64,000 nucleotides of DNA from Sphagnum compactum (taxonomy: Eukaryota > Bryophyta > Sphagnopsida > Sphagnales): NCBI GenBank assembly GCA_965153455.1, contig OZ234496.1, forward strand, positions 868,001-932,000. The letters run 5' to 3'. Below are positions 10,100 through 22,819 of this stretch, piece by piece (position 1 is the first letter of the stretch; every line of letters starts with the position of its first letter). A program made the position numbers and the translations under genes. The notes beneath the pieces are model-generated. The model made no database searches, was not told where the DNA came from, and was given only the letters and a program-made list of their open reading frames with translations.

Positions 10100-13060
10100 A
10101 GTTGTGGAACTAGTATGTTTTTTAAAAAATGATCAACAAGATACTGAATCACCTCAGTAATGAAGTGAATACCTTGATCTATAACAACCTATCTAGGACA
10201 TCCAAAATGTGTTTAAAATATAGTCATATATGAACTTAATTGTTATTGCAATAATATTGGTCTAAAATGCTTTTGCTTCAACCAATTTAGTGGCCAAATT
10301 AATCACCATATACCAATTTCTTGTGCAAAGACCTGTTGGTTTAATTAGTCCAATAAAATCAAGACCCCATTTTGAAATGGTTCTTGTGGTAAAGTTTTAA
10401 ATTTCACCCAACTATGTGTAGCAAAAGTTTATGAACATTGACACTTGTTGCAGGTTCGACAATAATTAGTGGTATCCTTAAACAATGTAAACCGCCAATA
10501 ATTAACATCCAAATTTTTTGCAAAGTAATGCCAATAGGAAAATGTGCACTTGTCATTCCAAAATGTAATTTTTGGGTAACTTTAGTTGTTTTTTTAGGTT
10601 GTAAGCATTGGTGATCTTACTAACCCTAACCAATTCGGTACAATAAACCGTTTAATATAATGAATGCTTCTGATCTTTATGTGAATAACTATTTTTTAGC
10701 AACTATATATCCAAAAGAAATTTCATTAATTTGAATATATTGAAAAACATCTTGTAACCAAGTTAGTTATGAAAGAAACAAATAAGCATTTGAAGTCAAA
10801 TATGGGATACGTAAGATACCTACATGCTCTAATGAATTTGGTAATCATAATAAATCGTCAACTAAGTAATGAGATCAACCAAGTTTATAGACAACCTTAA
10901 AGTTGTACTTTCATAACAATAATAGCCATCTTGTAATTTGGCTTAACACTTAAGTCTTGTTAATTAAATAGATTAAGGTCATGCGACAACACAAAAGATA
11001 ATGATTACCTAACAAAAAATGTTTAAATTTCTGTAAAACATACACCAGAACCATAGCCTCATGTTTAGGGGTTGTATAATTGTGTTTAATGGAGTTTAGT
11101 ACATTGGAGGCATTAACTATAGGTTGGTCAAACTATCCAATAGGGATTTGTGTTAAAATAACAATATAGTTTGCTAAGAAACATGAATGCAAACATGGAA
11201 TCCAAGCTTCCAATTATGAATAATCAATATTGATGTTGTAATACATTGATCCTTGATAGTCTCCCAAGCAGTTTAACATTTAGCTATTTAGGTAAATGGT
11301 TCAAAGTGTCTAATCAACTACATGATGGGTTCCAAAATAAAAATAAGACTCCTTAAAATGATAAAATGATAAAATTGTGCCATCCCATTAAAAACTTGGA
11401 TATGATGTGGATTGTTTGGTACATGCATATTGACAAGGGCTTGAATTTTCTTTGAATCAGGAAGCTTTTTTTCCTTTGAAATAATGAAACCAAGTATCGT
11501 ACCAAAAGAAACGATGAAAGCACATTTCTTAGGGTTCAAACTGATATCATAATCTTTGTAGGTTCTGAAATAATACTAAAACTTCTGTATATGATTAATC
11601 AAATTAGTGAAACCAATGAAGTCATTCAAAAAGGTTTTCATAAAATCATCAAAATACATTTAGAATGTCTTATGGATTGTTCGTTGATATGTTGATGGTT
11701 TGTTTTTTACATTGAAGGGCATCATAATCCAAATAAAAACACCTTAATCAATAATATTAAAAATCTTATATTGATCCTTAGGTGTAATAAAAATTTGATG
11801 GTATCCAAAAAATTTATCCCAAAAAAAAAACTTTGTGACCTACAATAATGTTCAAAACTTCATTTGTTAAAGGCAAAGGGTACGAATCTTTCTTTGTTGC
11901 ACCATTAAGTTTTTTGGAATCAACATAGATTTTGCAACTTACCATTCTTCTTTGGCACAACCATGATAGGTGATTACCAAGTAGTTGTATGAATCCATCA
12001 ACAAATAACTGTTCAATATAATGTTTAACAATAGTGATATAGTTAGGTATCTTGTTTGGTGAATTGGAATATAGATGTGTGGAGTTCAATTTGGTGTTCT
12101 GCCAACTATGGTGAAATGAAGTTAAGATCCTTGTAAGCTAAACACAAAAACATCTTTAAACTCACACAATAAGATTTCAAATTGCATTGAATATTGATCA
12201 TCAAGTTTTGAATTGATCTTCACAAACTATGGTACCTTAGAAGTTCCAAGATTGATTTCTCAAAATGGTTTTTCTTCTATGAGTGTCCAATTAGCGATAT
12301 GTAGATCCTTCATATGATCTTTGGTAGGTGTCTCATCAATAGTCATATTACCAACATTTGGTTGATAATAAGCAAACAAATAGTTTTGTTGCTCCAAGTC
12401 AATAGTTGAACCCATATTGTTAACAACAGCAACTAAACAAGTAGCAATATGAACTTTGAGATTAGACAATTTCTGCAACTCAATAATGCTAATAGGAAAA
12501 GAAATTGGTTAAATTTGAACACCGAATTTTTTTCTTCATTAGTGATTCCATTTTGGAAACCATAACAAACTAGAGCTTTTAGTTGTTCGGCTATTTGATT
12601 CAACATTTTGGTAACAACAACTATTCAAACTGTTCCATTACACTAATTGGTAATCATGTTAATTCCCCAATCTTATGTTTCCTTAGCCTCTCTCAACTAG
12701 GGTACACCTAATAGCATGGAATAAGTAGGATCAAGAACGGTACTAGGCATAATTGTCAATGTAACACAAATGGAATTCCATAATTTAGTATCTTAAGACT
12801 TTTTACGAAACCTACTAGCTTGGTCATTGTATGATTTCCCATTTTAAGTTTATGGGGTGCATGATTAGGCTTTGGTAATCCTAATTTGACCAGCAATTCT
12901 TTTGTGATAATGCTGACCCCAGATCCTCAATCAATATATCTTCAATAACATTTTAACCAATTTGTATTGGGATTATTGTCATACGATTATCGACTATTAT
13001 TGCACTAATAACAACATAAGGCATTGTCGTGGGAATTGGTGGTTTGATAGGAAATATTAG
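10100..13060 (-). pseudogene. decayed Ty3/gypsy retrotransposon polyprotein (PR-RT-RH-INT)
   Basis: Minus-strand segments appear in the expected order. About 13060-12600 is a protease-region stretch: QIGQNVIEDILIED-like, then YSMLLGVP and REAKET. About 12090-11815 is reverse transcriptase, including KLNGATKKDSYPLPLTNEVL. 11540-11320 is further RT with NPKKCAFIVSFGTILGFIIS, then KIQALVN and QVFNGMAQFYHF. About 10480-10140 is integrase: a CRTCNKCQ zinc-binding piece, WGLDFIGLIKPTG, and IDQGIHFITEVIQ from the catalytic core. Many stops and frameshifts interrupt it. This gene order is that of Ty3/gypsy elements. LTRs, primer-binding site and intact gag were not found. The domain matches are clear; the exact ends are guesses. 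Confidence 0.8.
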
Positions 13061-14135
13061 CACAGAAACTACATGGGTTTTGTTAGCCTCTGGTTTCTAA
13101 GGCAAAAACCTCTTAATGTCATGTACAATTTTCAGTAATTGACCTAGATTCAAGTTATACTTGGTACCAAATTTGTTTTCCTGTGTCTGTTAATATACCT
13201 TCTACATTTTGTATGATATTATTGTCATCAACAATTTGTAACGATTCAATATTTGACAATATTAACGAGACATACATATGTAATAATCCAGCCTAGCTAG
13301 AAGTCAATGGTTCACTGGTAACCTGTTTAGAAGAACTATCATTGTTTTGCATTCGCTCAATAGTCTTAGTAAAATCGTTTCTCAAGCATTTTTCCTCCTT
13401 CCAATCTGCCATATTTTTTAGACTTCAAGGGCTCTCTATCCTTGAACACTTTATGTTCAAATACTGATTTACTCCGCATTGTGACAATGACAACCATATT
13501 GACAACAACACTATGTGTTGTGGTGCTGAAAATTCAACGAGGTTGGAACAATCCCAAACAATTCTGAATTTTGTTTTGCCCAAAAAATTGAAGTTCTATA
13601 ATTTTGTGTAGAGTTACATTGGATCACCAACTTTGACCATCTGGTTTTCCTTCATCTCAACTCTATTCTGAATTTTTTGTTCACATCATTCATATGGATG
13701 CCTTCTACCTACCTTAGGATTGTTTTTATCGATTAAGCTCGGTATCTTGGTCCAATTCTCCAAAAACTTGTAATTCTAAAGGCTGCCCAAAACTAAAAAG
13801 AATAAACTTTCAATGGTGCTAATTTTTCATTTTTGAACCAAATCCCATGTTTTGTCAGCTGAAAGATTCACTTTGAAATCCTCTATGATTCTACTAAGTC
13901 AGATTTTTAAAATTCTGATCAAATCCATGATTTTTGGGTGCATTTGCGGAAACTGGTCCAACTGGTCCAACTTTTGTACTGGGACTGTTTTGGTCAAATG
14001 TCAATCCTATATATTAAAGCAAACGTGGTGTCTGTCTGTCTGTACAAAATATTGCGGGCAGGGCAGTCTAATATATTAAAAGTTAAACCTACCTACTTAA
14101 CTGCCTTAAATTTTTGGTTGGTACAGACAGTTGGT
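13061..14135. other. intergenic DNA, possibly gag/5' part of the Ty3/gypsy relic
   Basis: Lies on the side where gag and the 5' LTR of the minus-strand retroelement would be. No readable gag motif or LTR boundary was found. No host gene seen. Confidence 0.4.
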
Positions 14136-14139
14136 AGGA

Positions 14140-14455
14140 AAAGAAGGGAGGTAGGTAGGTAGGTAGGTAAGTGTGAAAGAGAGGTAGGAAGGAGAGGTAG
14201 CCAGGTAGGTAGAAAAAGTGGGTAAGAAGACAAGATAGGTAGGTAGGAAGGAGAGGCAGCCAGGGAGGTAGAAAAGGTGGGTAGGGAGACAAGGTAGGTA
14301 GCTAAGAAGAAAGGAGAGCCAGCCAGGTAGGTGGAAATTGTGGGTAAGAACACAAGGTAAGTAGATAGGTAGGAAGGAAGGAGAGCCAGATAGGCAGGTA
14401 GAAAAGCAGGGTGAGAAGTCAAGGTAGGTAGGTAGAAAGGTAGGTAGGAGAGGCC
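14140..14455. repeat. GGTAGGTA-rich minisatellite, units about 60-70 bp
   Basis: Begins with a GGTA microsatellite, then four to five higher-order units. Each runs roughly GTGGGTAAGAAGACAAG, GGTAGGTAGGAAGGAGAG, then CAGCCAGGNAGGTAG, starting near 14218, 14278, 14339 and 14408. The long minus-strand open frames over it (up to 140 codons, rich in Leu-Pro-Thr-Tyr) come from the repeat. It abuts a short GC-rich block (14455-14520). Confidence 0.9.
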
Positions 14456-17131
14456 AGGGCAGCCGCTGCGGGGGCCCGGGCGAGGTGCCACGGGTGGCTG
14501 GAGTGGCGTAGCCACGGGTTGCCCTCACTCGTTAAGTGTTAAATGCAGGGAGCTCTTGAGAAAGAGCTGGGAGAACATCCACAAAATTTCAGATCATTGG
14601 GACTAAACAATTAACCCCTCCATTTGCGTCCAGAATGCAACTTGCAATCCAAACTGAAAGGTCATTGAATCTGATGTCCTTGACTCTCATAGCGCTGTGA
14701 GCTGCTGAAGAGTCTTATTATTATCTGGGCCATGATCAGCCTGCATTTCCCATTAGTGATTTGTAGTCAGCAAGTACGTATGCCAGTATCAACTAGTGTA
14801 GCTGACACCAAACACTCAATCAACCCCCACATTTGCTATTAAGCCATGGTCATAGCAAATGCTTGATAGCAAATTGTGGTGATTGATTAGTTGATGAAGC
14901 AACCAGACAACAGAGACCTCAGAGTTCCTGGGTTCTCTTCTGAGTTGGATGGCATTCTTTTTATAAATATTGTGATTAGCCGAAGTGGCAACCATCCATA
15001 AGAAGCTTTAGCAAAAGTGGCAATCATCCAAAGGAAGATTTAGCCAAATCTGGCAGTAAACAAGATATGAAAGTAGCAATTCTAAATCATACTTTTATAT
15101 TTTTGGCTATGTACTGGAACCAAATATAGGAATCTTGTTATTTGTACCTTTTATTTTTTCCCTGATTTCTTGCAATTGAAAAAACCCCAAAAATCACTTC
15201 ATTTTCAATTTTCCATTTTTAATCTCGTTTTTTGGCAAAAACTGTTGCCAGTAAGAAAAAGGGCTGCAGGTTCTAACTTGCAAATTGCATAGTCTGCTTG
15301 TCAATCTCTTATGGCCGACAACTTCAAGCAGCAATACACATGACACAACATTTTTCAAAATGAATATCACGTCAATGTTCAAATCTGTCCATCATAGACA
15401 TTGTGTGTATAACGTGCTTCTGCATTTCACCAAATCTAATATGAAACGTAGATTGTGTAACATATTCAAACCCATGAAACACAGAAATCATTTGCTAAAA
15501 CTAATCAGATCAACTCTCAACACAAAACAAGCCATGTGACAGACAAAGCTACATTATTTTAGTGATAGCTTGATTGGTGGATTTTGCTTCATACCATCAT
15601 AATCTTTACCCATTGTAGTTCTCCATCAAGCTGATCAAGGTTGCAGCAACACTTATTCTATTAACTCACACCCTAACCCAATTGCTGCATGTGCAGCAGC
15701 CAGCTTGTTATTTCTTGATGTGTTCCAAGGCAAAATAATCATGCACAGAAATCGGAGGCATTAGTGTGAACTACTTGTTCCAGACAATTTACAGCTCAAC
15801 AATTACATGTTTGAACTTGAAGTATTAAGCTGTTTCGCATATACCCTCTAATTCAAAACTGCAAAAACACTAAAAACTTCTACAAAACCTTGAACAAAAC
15901 CATGTAATTTCTTTCATATAACAAGTATATAACAAGTATGAAAGAAAAAGGAAAACAACAAACATCCATTCAAAGGAATTGAACTTGGAAAAGAATTGCA
16001 CTACCTCAATTGCTCAATGTACAGTAATTGTGAAACTAAATATAATAACCTTTGGAATGGACAATAGTTGTTCAGATGGGCCTATGTGGAGGTAACCTAC
16101 CAAATCATAGAATATCTTGCTCACATCTAATGTGACTTTTCTCACATGCAACACGAGGGAGGAGTGTTGGTAAGGTACAAAAGAGTATTTGAAAGAAAAC
16201 CCTGGTGTTCTTGGCCACATTGCAAGGGGTTATATTGTTAAATCCTATTGACTTAACCCACACACTTGATCACATCCTTTGTTTAGGATAATGCCTCAAA
16301 TTTGTGATTCTCAGTACATGGGTTTCTAGATTCTTGACCCTAATTTTCCCCATAGAAGTCCGGAGATGGTTACAATAATATTCTTGTAGGTACTCAGGTT
16401 GTGATAGTTGTGCTTTGGTTTTGCCTAGCATTCACTTGACCACTTTATTAGTACCTCCCCCTTAGTACTTACTATGCAGCCTGGCCTCTTTTGGTTCAAG
16501 TCTTTGGTATTGGGTGCTTAGGGCTGGACATGGAAATTCAACTTTTAGTACAATTTGGCTTCTATCTTTTATTATTAATTATGCATTGCACTTTTGGTGT
16601 TTTTTGAGAGGCTAGGTGAAATAAAAGAGAAGCATTTCCAATTTTCTTTTGCATTTTTGATAATTCAAATATATTGCATTAATTTTCAATTTTCAATTTG
16701 CTTAGATGTGGATAATTAATTACTCAGAGCTGAAGTAATAAGAGAGCTCAGACTCTCTCACTGACTCCCTAGTCTAAAAATGAAAGAAAGTAGGCCACTC
16801 CTTTTGAGGGGAGTTGTTAGTGTGCAACTTAGTATTGATGAAGCAGCAACTTATGATTAATTAGTGATGACAGCCATACACAAATTATTAGTGACACTCC
16901 CCATATGGATTATAGCCCCCAAAATTCCCTTGTGATTAACAGTCTAGAAGGACGCCTAAACTTATTACCACTACTATTATGGATGCAGAATTATTGCTTT
17001 ACTAATCATTAGAGGTTTACCCAGTTTGGCCCTATTGCACTGCTTGATTGTTGTGGAAAGCAGAAGAGTTATGCATAGTAATGCTATGTAAACAACCCCC
17101 TTTTTATTTCCATGTGTATTTTGAGGGATCA

Positions 17132-17225
17132 CCCCCCCCCCCCCCCAAGCAGAAGAACCCTAGTGAAAGTAAACCATTATTTCTCATACAATCAAAACTC
17201 CTCTCCCCCCCCCCCCCCCCCCCCC
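17132..17225. repeat. two long poly-C tracts (C15 and C21)
   Basis: C15 spans 17132-17146 and C21 spans 17205-17225, 58 bp apart. Exact lengths are unreliable because sequencing of such tracts slips. Confidence 0.85.
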
Positions 17226-18164
17226 AAGAATGTGACTTGGATAACATCCAAAATAACTCTAAATATATCCAAACTTTGTACTAGCCAAGAATATTACAAT
17301 GAACAAATGTCAGAGTAAAGAAGTGTTTTAAGTGTGGTAGAAATATGAGCCAAAAAAGAAATTTGTGAATTTTAGGTGTGAGAGGTGGCTTTATGGATAC
17401 ATGAATTCTACATTCATATTTGCCAAATGGTTGTATTATTAGTTGCAAAATGAAAATTAACATGAGTTCAAGAGATTTCTTCACCATGATTTTTGGGATG
17501 TAAAAGTCCAAACAATTTTTATTTTTTTTTAATTTTAAAAAAAATTTATAGATGTTGGTATCTCTCCTTTTGCTATAAATAGTCAATCCATCATCCCCAG
17601 CAACTTGCAAGAATTATCACTTTAAAAAAAAAAAAACATGTCAAAGGGTTTAATAGTGAGGTTTAAAATTATTTGTCAGAAAAACAAGAATAAAAAAAAG
17701 AAAAACAAAGTCCCAACTTAAGGTTTAATAAATGGGGTTTAAATCATTTTGTCAGAAAAGTCCCCAACTTCCTCTCTGACCAAATTAATTATTATTAGGT
17801 CCATAATTCAGTTTACTGATCTCTGGTCAATAATTTCCACTTTTACTCCTCTGGTGAAAAAATTAAAAACCCAGGCGACAATTCATTCAATGTACTTGGT
17901 CGAAAACTGAAAGGGACGGTTTAAAAATTTTATTTAAAAAAAAAAAAAAAGCCGGTGAAAAGTTAGAGTTAGAAATTAGAATTAAAAAAATTCACAAGTA
18001 AATGTATTTATATAGAGAACCTAGATATATATTTATATACTATAATTAATGTCTCGGGGACGAGGGTTAAAGGTGGTAAGTTGGTAAGTAAAAGAGAAAG
18101 CTATCTATGGTAAGTCATGGGTAATAAAGAAGTTGCACCAGGCATGTGGCCAACGCATGCTCGC

Positions 18165-18170
18165 CACGTG
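18165..18170. promoter_or_regulatory. G-box (CACGTG) upstream of XRI1-like gene
   Basis: A CACGTG palindrome in the context GCCACGTGAG, about 715 bp upstream of the proposed start codon. bHLH and bZIP factors bind such sites. Only the sequence match is seen; use is inferred. Confidence 0.35.
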
Positions 18171-18693
18171 AGACGAACGCGTGCCACACAGTTGAAGTCC
18201 GTAGCGCCACCGTTCGCCAGTCCTGTTTTTTAACTTCTTACCAGGGTGGGGTTAAATACAATAAGTGCGTGAAATGAATGACCCACCCTCTTTCGATCTT
18301 TTTCTTACTTTCTTTTCTTTTCTTTTTTTTTTCCGCACTCTTCTTATTTAGTTTTCAATTTTTTTTAATTTTTAAAAAAAATTATACGGACTTTCCAATG
18401 GCTACATTAGGGTGTGCCAGTCTAGCTTTAGGCTAGCTTTAGCTACTAGTAGGTAGGTACCTAGCTAGTAAACCTACCTATTTGCTAGCTCTTTGTTTTT
18501 ACCACCCTTCCCCACTACGGCTAAAATATCTGGCGCTTCACTAAATCCCCGTCCAAAACTGGCTCCAAATTAGTGACCTCCGTTTTCTGCAACTAACTCG
18601 CGCTCGAATGCGCCCAAGAATAATGGCAAAGCGCAAGCAAGCGCAGTTTTGATCCGAGCGCACGCGCGCGAGAAAGGCGAGAGATCGATGCAC

Positions 18694-18718
18694 AGAGAGA
18701 GAGAGAGAGAGAGAGAGA
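18694..18718 (+). repeat. (GA)n microsatellite in the XRI1 5' region
   Basis: About 12 GA units, 165 bp upstream of the proposed start. GA/CT tracts are common in plant core promoters and 5' leaders, so this may lie in or near the transcription start. Confidence 0.8.
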
Positions 18719-18881
18719 TTGTGCGTGTCTTGTGGACAAAACAGTGGCTTGCTTTGGAGATGCCGCTAACTTGTAAAGGTTAGTGGTTGTAAATGTTTGG
18801 CAGATGTTGTTGGGGTTTGCGAAAGAACTCCAAATTAGTAGCTGCTTGTCCTTGCTGCCGCTGCTGCTCGTGCTTGTGGCG

Positions 18882-21219
18882 ATGGGAGAATCGGATGACT
18901 GGCGGCGATGCAGTGGTGGTGCTGCTGCTGTTGGTTGCTGCGAGATCGACTCTTTGATAGGTCTGTGATGGAGAGAGAGAGAAGGCAACAAACAACAAGA
19001 ATTCTTCATGATGATGATGGTTTGGTGCAGGAGAAGAAGTTGGTGATTTTGTTGCTGTTTTTGTGTGTATATGGGGTTTTTCCTGTTTGGGTGGTTTGTT
19101 GTTTGGAAAGGGCTGTTTTGTGAAGAGGGGTTGGATGTGGAGGAGGGTGCATTGTGCAATTTGTGTATTATTGATTTGTGTCTGGATTAGTGATTGGATT
19201 GCTGGAGACTTTTTTTCCTAAGAGGGTGGAAGAGACAGAGAGAGAGAGGGGATTGTGAATCATTTTTTGCGGATTTATAGCCTATTAGGGGATTTGTGGC
19301 GGAGGGATTAGCGATTTAAGGGCGCGGATTTGTTTTCTATGTGACGGACAAGCTGGGGCTTGATCAGGTGGGGGATTTGGACTGAATGAATGAATGCAAT
19401 CGAATCGCTTTGTGGGTTTATCAGACCTTTTTTCTTCTGTTTTGTTTGTTGCAGGGATGACACTATGGGAGGATTTGACGCAAAGCGAGCTGGATGCCAA
19501 GTTTTTATTTCCTGATTCTACAATTTCAACGGATAATTGTGGGTTTCAGACTCAGGGAGTCCAAGGTACGTACCCAACAAAAAATCCCCTACTTAGGTCG
19601 TCCTTTTGAAGAATCTGCTCAGCGGTTGTGTCAGTAGAACTGCCCATATCTCCAGTTGTGCACATTTTGTCATATGAGGAAGTGGCCTGTATCTGAAGTC
19701 ATTGAGTTCTGCTCACAAATCGATTTTGTGGTTTCTCTAATGGCATGTGAAGAAGGTCTAGGTTCAAATTGTCACCTGAAAAAAAACCTTGCTGGTTTGT
19801 GGAACCAGAAATTTTGATGGTGTTGATGATGGGGGTCATCATGGGGAATATGTTGTTGGGAAAGCACAGTGCAGCATGAAGCTTTTGAATCAAGTATCTT
19901 TGCAAGTAATCCTCCTCCTCCAGCCAAGCGACGGCGGTTGCTGTTCAATGAAGATCTGCCAGCAAATGTTGGCAGCAGCTGTCGGACCTCTTATGAGCCA
20001 ATCCTTGACCCTTTCAAGGTATTGAGGCTTCCAAGAACCTTGATTTTGGTAAGAGTTTGTTTGTTACGCGAGCTGGAAAAATCATGTCTTATACCTGAAT
20101 TGTTGGAAACAAAATGTTGCATGTCAATGTACAATCTTTTTGACTTCGCTCTGTCTTAAGCTCTTTTCTTCTGAGTCCAAGTGGTGTTCTTGCACAGGTT
20201 GGCCAGGGTGATGATGCATTTAGGAGTTCAGAGGACATTCCAGATGGCATGCCATGCTCATCAAGTGATAATAATTTGAAGATCTCAGCTGAAAACTGGA
20301 TGGATGCTTGCATTGAGGAGAATGACTGCTCTGAGAGTTACATGTAAGTGAAATTTTCTCATTAAGATGATCGACATGTGTCAATCTCTTAAGATTTCCA
20401 TTGCTTTATGCATTTTTTCATGCAGTTATCTGAATGGACTTGCTTATTGTGGCAAACTTGTACAGCAGGGCAGGAGCCCCCCTTTGTGAATTCTCAGGTA
20501 ATTGTCTTCCTTGAGTTTTTTTTCCATTTTATGGGCTTGATCCTCACAAGATCTCACAAATTGAGTGATAACTTTAGGTTTTCCATATTTTGTGGATGAA
20601 CCAACTCTATGGGCTACAGAAATGGAACCTTATCTGGCTTTGCAGATTGAATTGATTTCTTTCTCATGTTGCAGTTCTGCAGAACTCAATTGAGCTTTGT
20701 CCTTCTCCTTACTCAGCAGAACCATGTTCTGAAGAAGCGAGTTTGCATAATCCCAGAACACCATTTTCCAGTCAACCTTCAACACCTGGTGATGATTTAT
20801 ATTTGTTACAGAATTTGCTGGCATTATTATCTAGTTTTATTGTGAAATTCTGCATGCCACTTTCTTTCCAGGGCTTCTGTCACAAATTGGCTAGACTTAG
20901 GTGTTGTGGGTTCTTGATTATTGCAGGGAGCAATGCAAGTACAGGCAGGAAATTGAAAATCACAATCCCACTGGCGTATCCTTTCACATTGTTGAAGCCA
21001 TCTGATTCTGAAGGAGATGTGATGACGTTGTCAGACATAAACCAGCTTATACTGAAACCTCCGACAAGTGATGCTCGGCATTGTTTCGGAGGCAGTGATC
21101 CCAGGTGCAACAAATCATCTGACCTAGGAGTGAGCCTCTCAGGTAAGTCAATAGTTACATGCACAAGAATCTGTACTGAGGGAAAGGGCACCATCACAAT
21201 TCTGAGGACAAAAGATTGA
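18882..21219 (+). CDS. XRI1: XRI1-like protein (X-ray induced transcript 1 family)
   Basis: Seven coding exons: 18882-18960, 19455-19565, 19870-20018, 20198-20343, 20469-20497 (or from 20466), 20675-20788 and 20927-21219 (stop TGA). All are GT..AG with consistent phases, giving 306-307 residues, the usual XRI1 length. Arabidopsis XRI1 is induced by ionising radiation and needed for meiosis and DNA repair; the protein is nuclear and has no known catalytic fold. Recognisable blocks are LWEDLTQSELDA (exon 2), PPPPAKRRRLLFNED (exon 3, basic and possibly a nuclear localisation signal), ENWMDACIEEND (exon 4), LAYPFTLLKPSDSEGDV with LSDINQLI, and the end CTEGKGTITILRTKD. The last exon matches the most conserved part of the family. 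The first exon is least sure: ATG 18882 fits phase and the short acidic/Trp N-terminus of relatives, but its donor GTCTGT is weak. An in-frame ATG also lies at 18804. Confidence 0.78.
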
Positions 21220-22471
21220 AGTGTTCAAACAAATCTCGTCAGATGCAGAGATGCATTGTCCCCCTCCTATCTGGTTCTTTTGTGGTGGTATTACACCTGT
21301 ACAATTTTTCCTGCTTGAGCTGTGGATCTCAACCCAGTAGAGATCTGAGTGTATCAATTAAGGCGTGTGACAAAGATGTTTTAGAAGGCAAAAGGGTTAG
21401 AAGCAGTCAATGATATCTCCAAGAGATTTTCTTCTTTGTGCGGGACTAAATTTAGACCAAGTAGTATGGAGAGTGAGCCTGAGCTTCAGTGGATGGTAAC
21501 ATTTCATAGGTGAGTCTCTCATGCAAATTAGCTAAGGAGAGAAGGGTTGACATGGGGTACTAAAAATATTGTAGGAGAAATGGGTCATGAAGATTTAACA
21601 AGAAAATTTCTTCTTGCTCCTTTAAATTCAATGAAGACAAGATAGTTCTAGAAAGTAACACAAAGGAATAAGAGCACTTGTTCCTGTGACTTGTTGAAGA
21701 TGATGATATAGTTCTAGCGCTTGTTCCTGTGACTTGTTGAAGATGATGATATAGTTCTAGTAGTGATATCCTTGCTAAGGATTCACTGAATTTTGTTCCA
21801 TACCTTTGTGCAGTGAAAGCCAAGTCACACTTTGGGTATCCTGTTAGTTGAGAGTCCCAGTCAACTTGTAGGCAGTAGATGTTTCCAGCACATATCTAGT
21901 TTCTATTGCTTGTTGGCAGCAGCAAAAGCTTTAGTGCCACAAGTGAGCCGAATCTGAGATACTCTCCATCCCATGCTCTCTCCTTGGCCTGTGTAAGTAA
22001 ACCAAGGAATTTCTCTTGTGATTTTGCTCTGTTGTCTGGGATCTCTTGGTGGGTTTCACAAATTGTGTGAAGTCTGAAGGGGGCTTCCATATTGCTTTTG
22101 ACTTTGCCATCCATGTTAGAGAGCACCTTAACCCTAAACCCAATAAAATAGGATTCTCTACTTTAAGTTTGGTTAAACAAGAGACATAATAATAATAATA
22201 CCAATATTTTAAGTGCTTATTGCATTAATCAAGGTGCCAAAACATTCCAACTTTTGAAAGGTCTTGAAAACATAAACATCAAAGTGAAAATATCAACTAG
22301 GTATCTTTTTCTTTATTGGGACACTGAATTGATTATTGTTTGCCTATTATAATTGTAGTCAAACATATTATAACTCAATGCTCAAATTTTCAATGGCACC
22401 ACAATAGAGGTTTTAAAGAACCCCCTTCTCTCAATTCATAATAAATCACCTCTTCATTTGGACTTGATATC
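21220..22471. other. XRI1 3' flank and intergenic DNA
   Basis: Probably holds the 3' untranslated region at first. No other gene recognised. A 43-bp tandem duplication lies inside it. Confidence 0.5.
21677..21760 (+). repeat. 43-bp tandem duplication
   Basis: Two nearly identical units (21677-21719 and 21720-21760) starting CTTGTTCCTGTGACTTG, in the 3' flank of the XRI1-like gene. Confidence 0.9.
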
Positions 22472-22819
22472 AAAGGTTATTCGCAAGTCAGGCGATGAGG
22501 GCGCAAGACGGGCCAGTTCGGCCATAATAGGGCATTTGCAGGTAATGCCAGAACATCTTAGGGGCATAGTAGGGCATCAAATGGGTAACTGGGACCCACA
22601 CTAGGTTTTCCACCAATTTTGGTGGTAAACTGAGTTTCATCCCCTCCTTTTTTCCTGAGCGCCTCCACTGCTGCTACATATATTTTCGCTGCTCCTACCT
22701 GTACATCTACTATGAGTACTCTCGAACATATTGCCATTTAATAAAATTTTCTTACTTTGCGAATTTCACTAAAAGAGGTGACAGGGGGTGAAAGAGAGGG
22801 TGACTTTACAGATAACTTT
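22472..22819 (+). mobile_element. inverted-repeat MITE, family A, copy 1 (348 bp)
   Basis: Shares a continuous alignable sequence with 36063-36454, including GGCCAGTT, GGGCATCAAA, CCAATTTTGGTGGTAAACTG and CTGCTACATATATTTTC. Ends are imperfect inverted repeats (AAAGGTTATTCGCAAGTC left, reverse complement of GACTTTACAGATAACTTT right). It has no coding capacity. The target duplication is not clear in this copy. Confidence 0.8.

Larger units (their letters stand above)
14530..18560. other. intergenic DNA upstream of the XRI1-like gene
   Basis: No gene recognised in 4 kb. Includes a short imperfect direct repeat (about 14990-15055), AT-rich low-complexity DNA (17,500-18,060), and from about 18,130 the proximal upstream region of the XRI1-like gene, where GC content rises. 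Confidence 0.5.

Noticed and set aside
14089-14528. Three overlapping minus-strand frames up to 140 codons (Leu/Pro/Thr/Tyr-rich)
   Set aside because: They arise from the GGTAGGTA minisatellite; composition and periodicity follow the repeat.
18593-19159. 188-codon minus-strand frame opposite XRI1 exon 1
   Set aside because: Low-complexity Ser/Gln/Asn and SLSLSL from the GA tract; no family match, and it is antisense to a better gene model.
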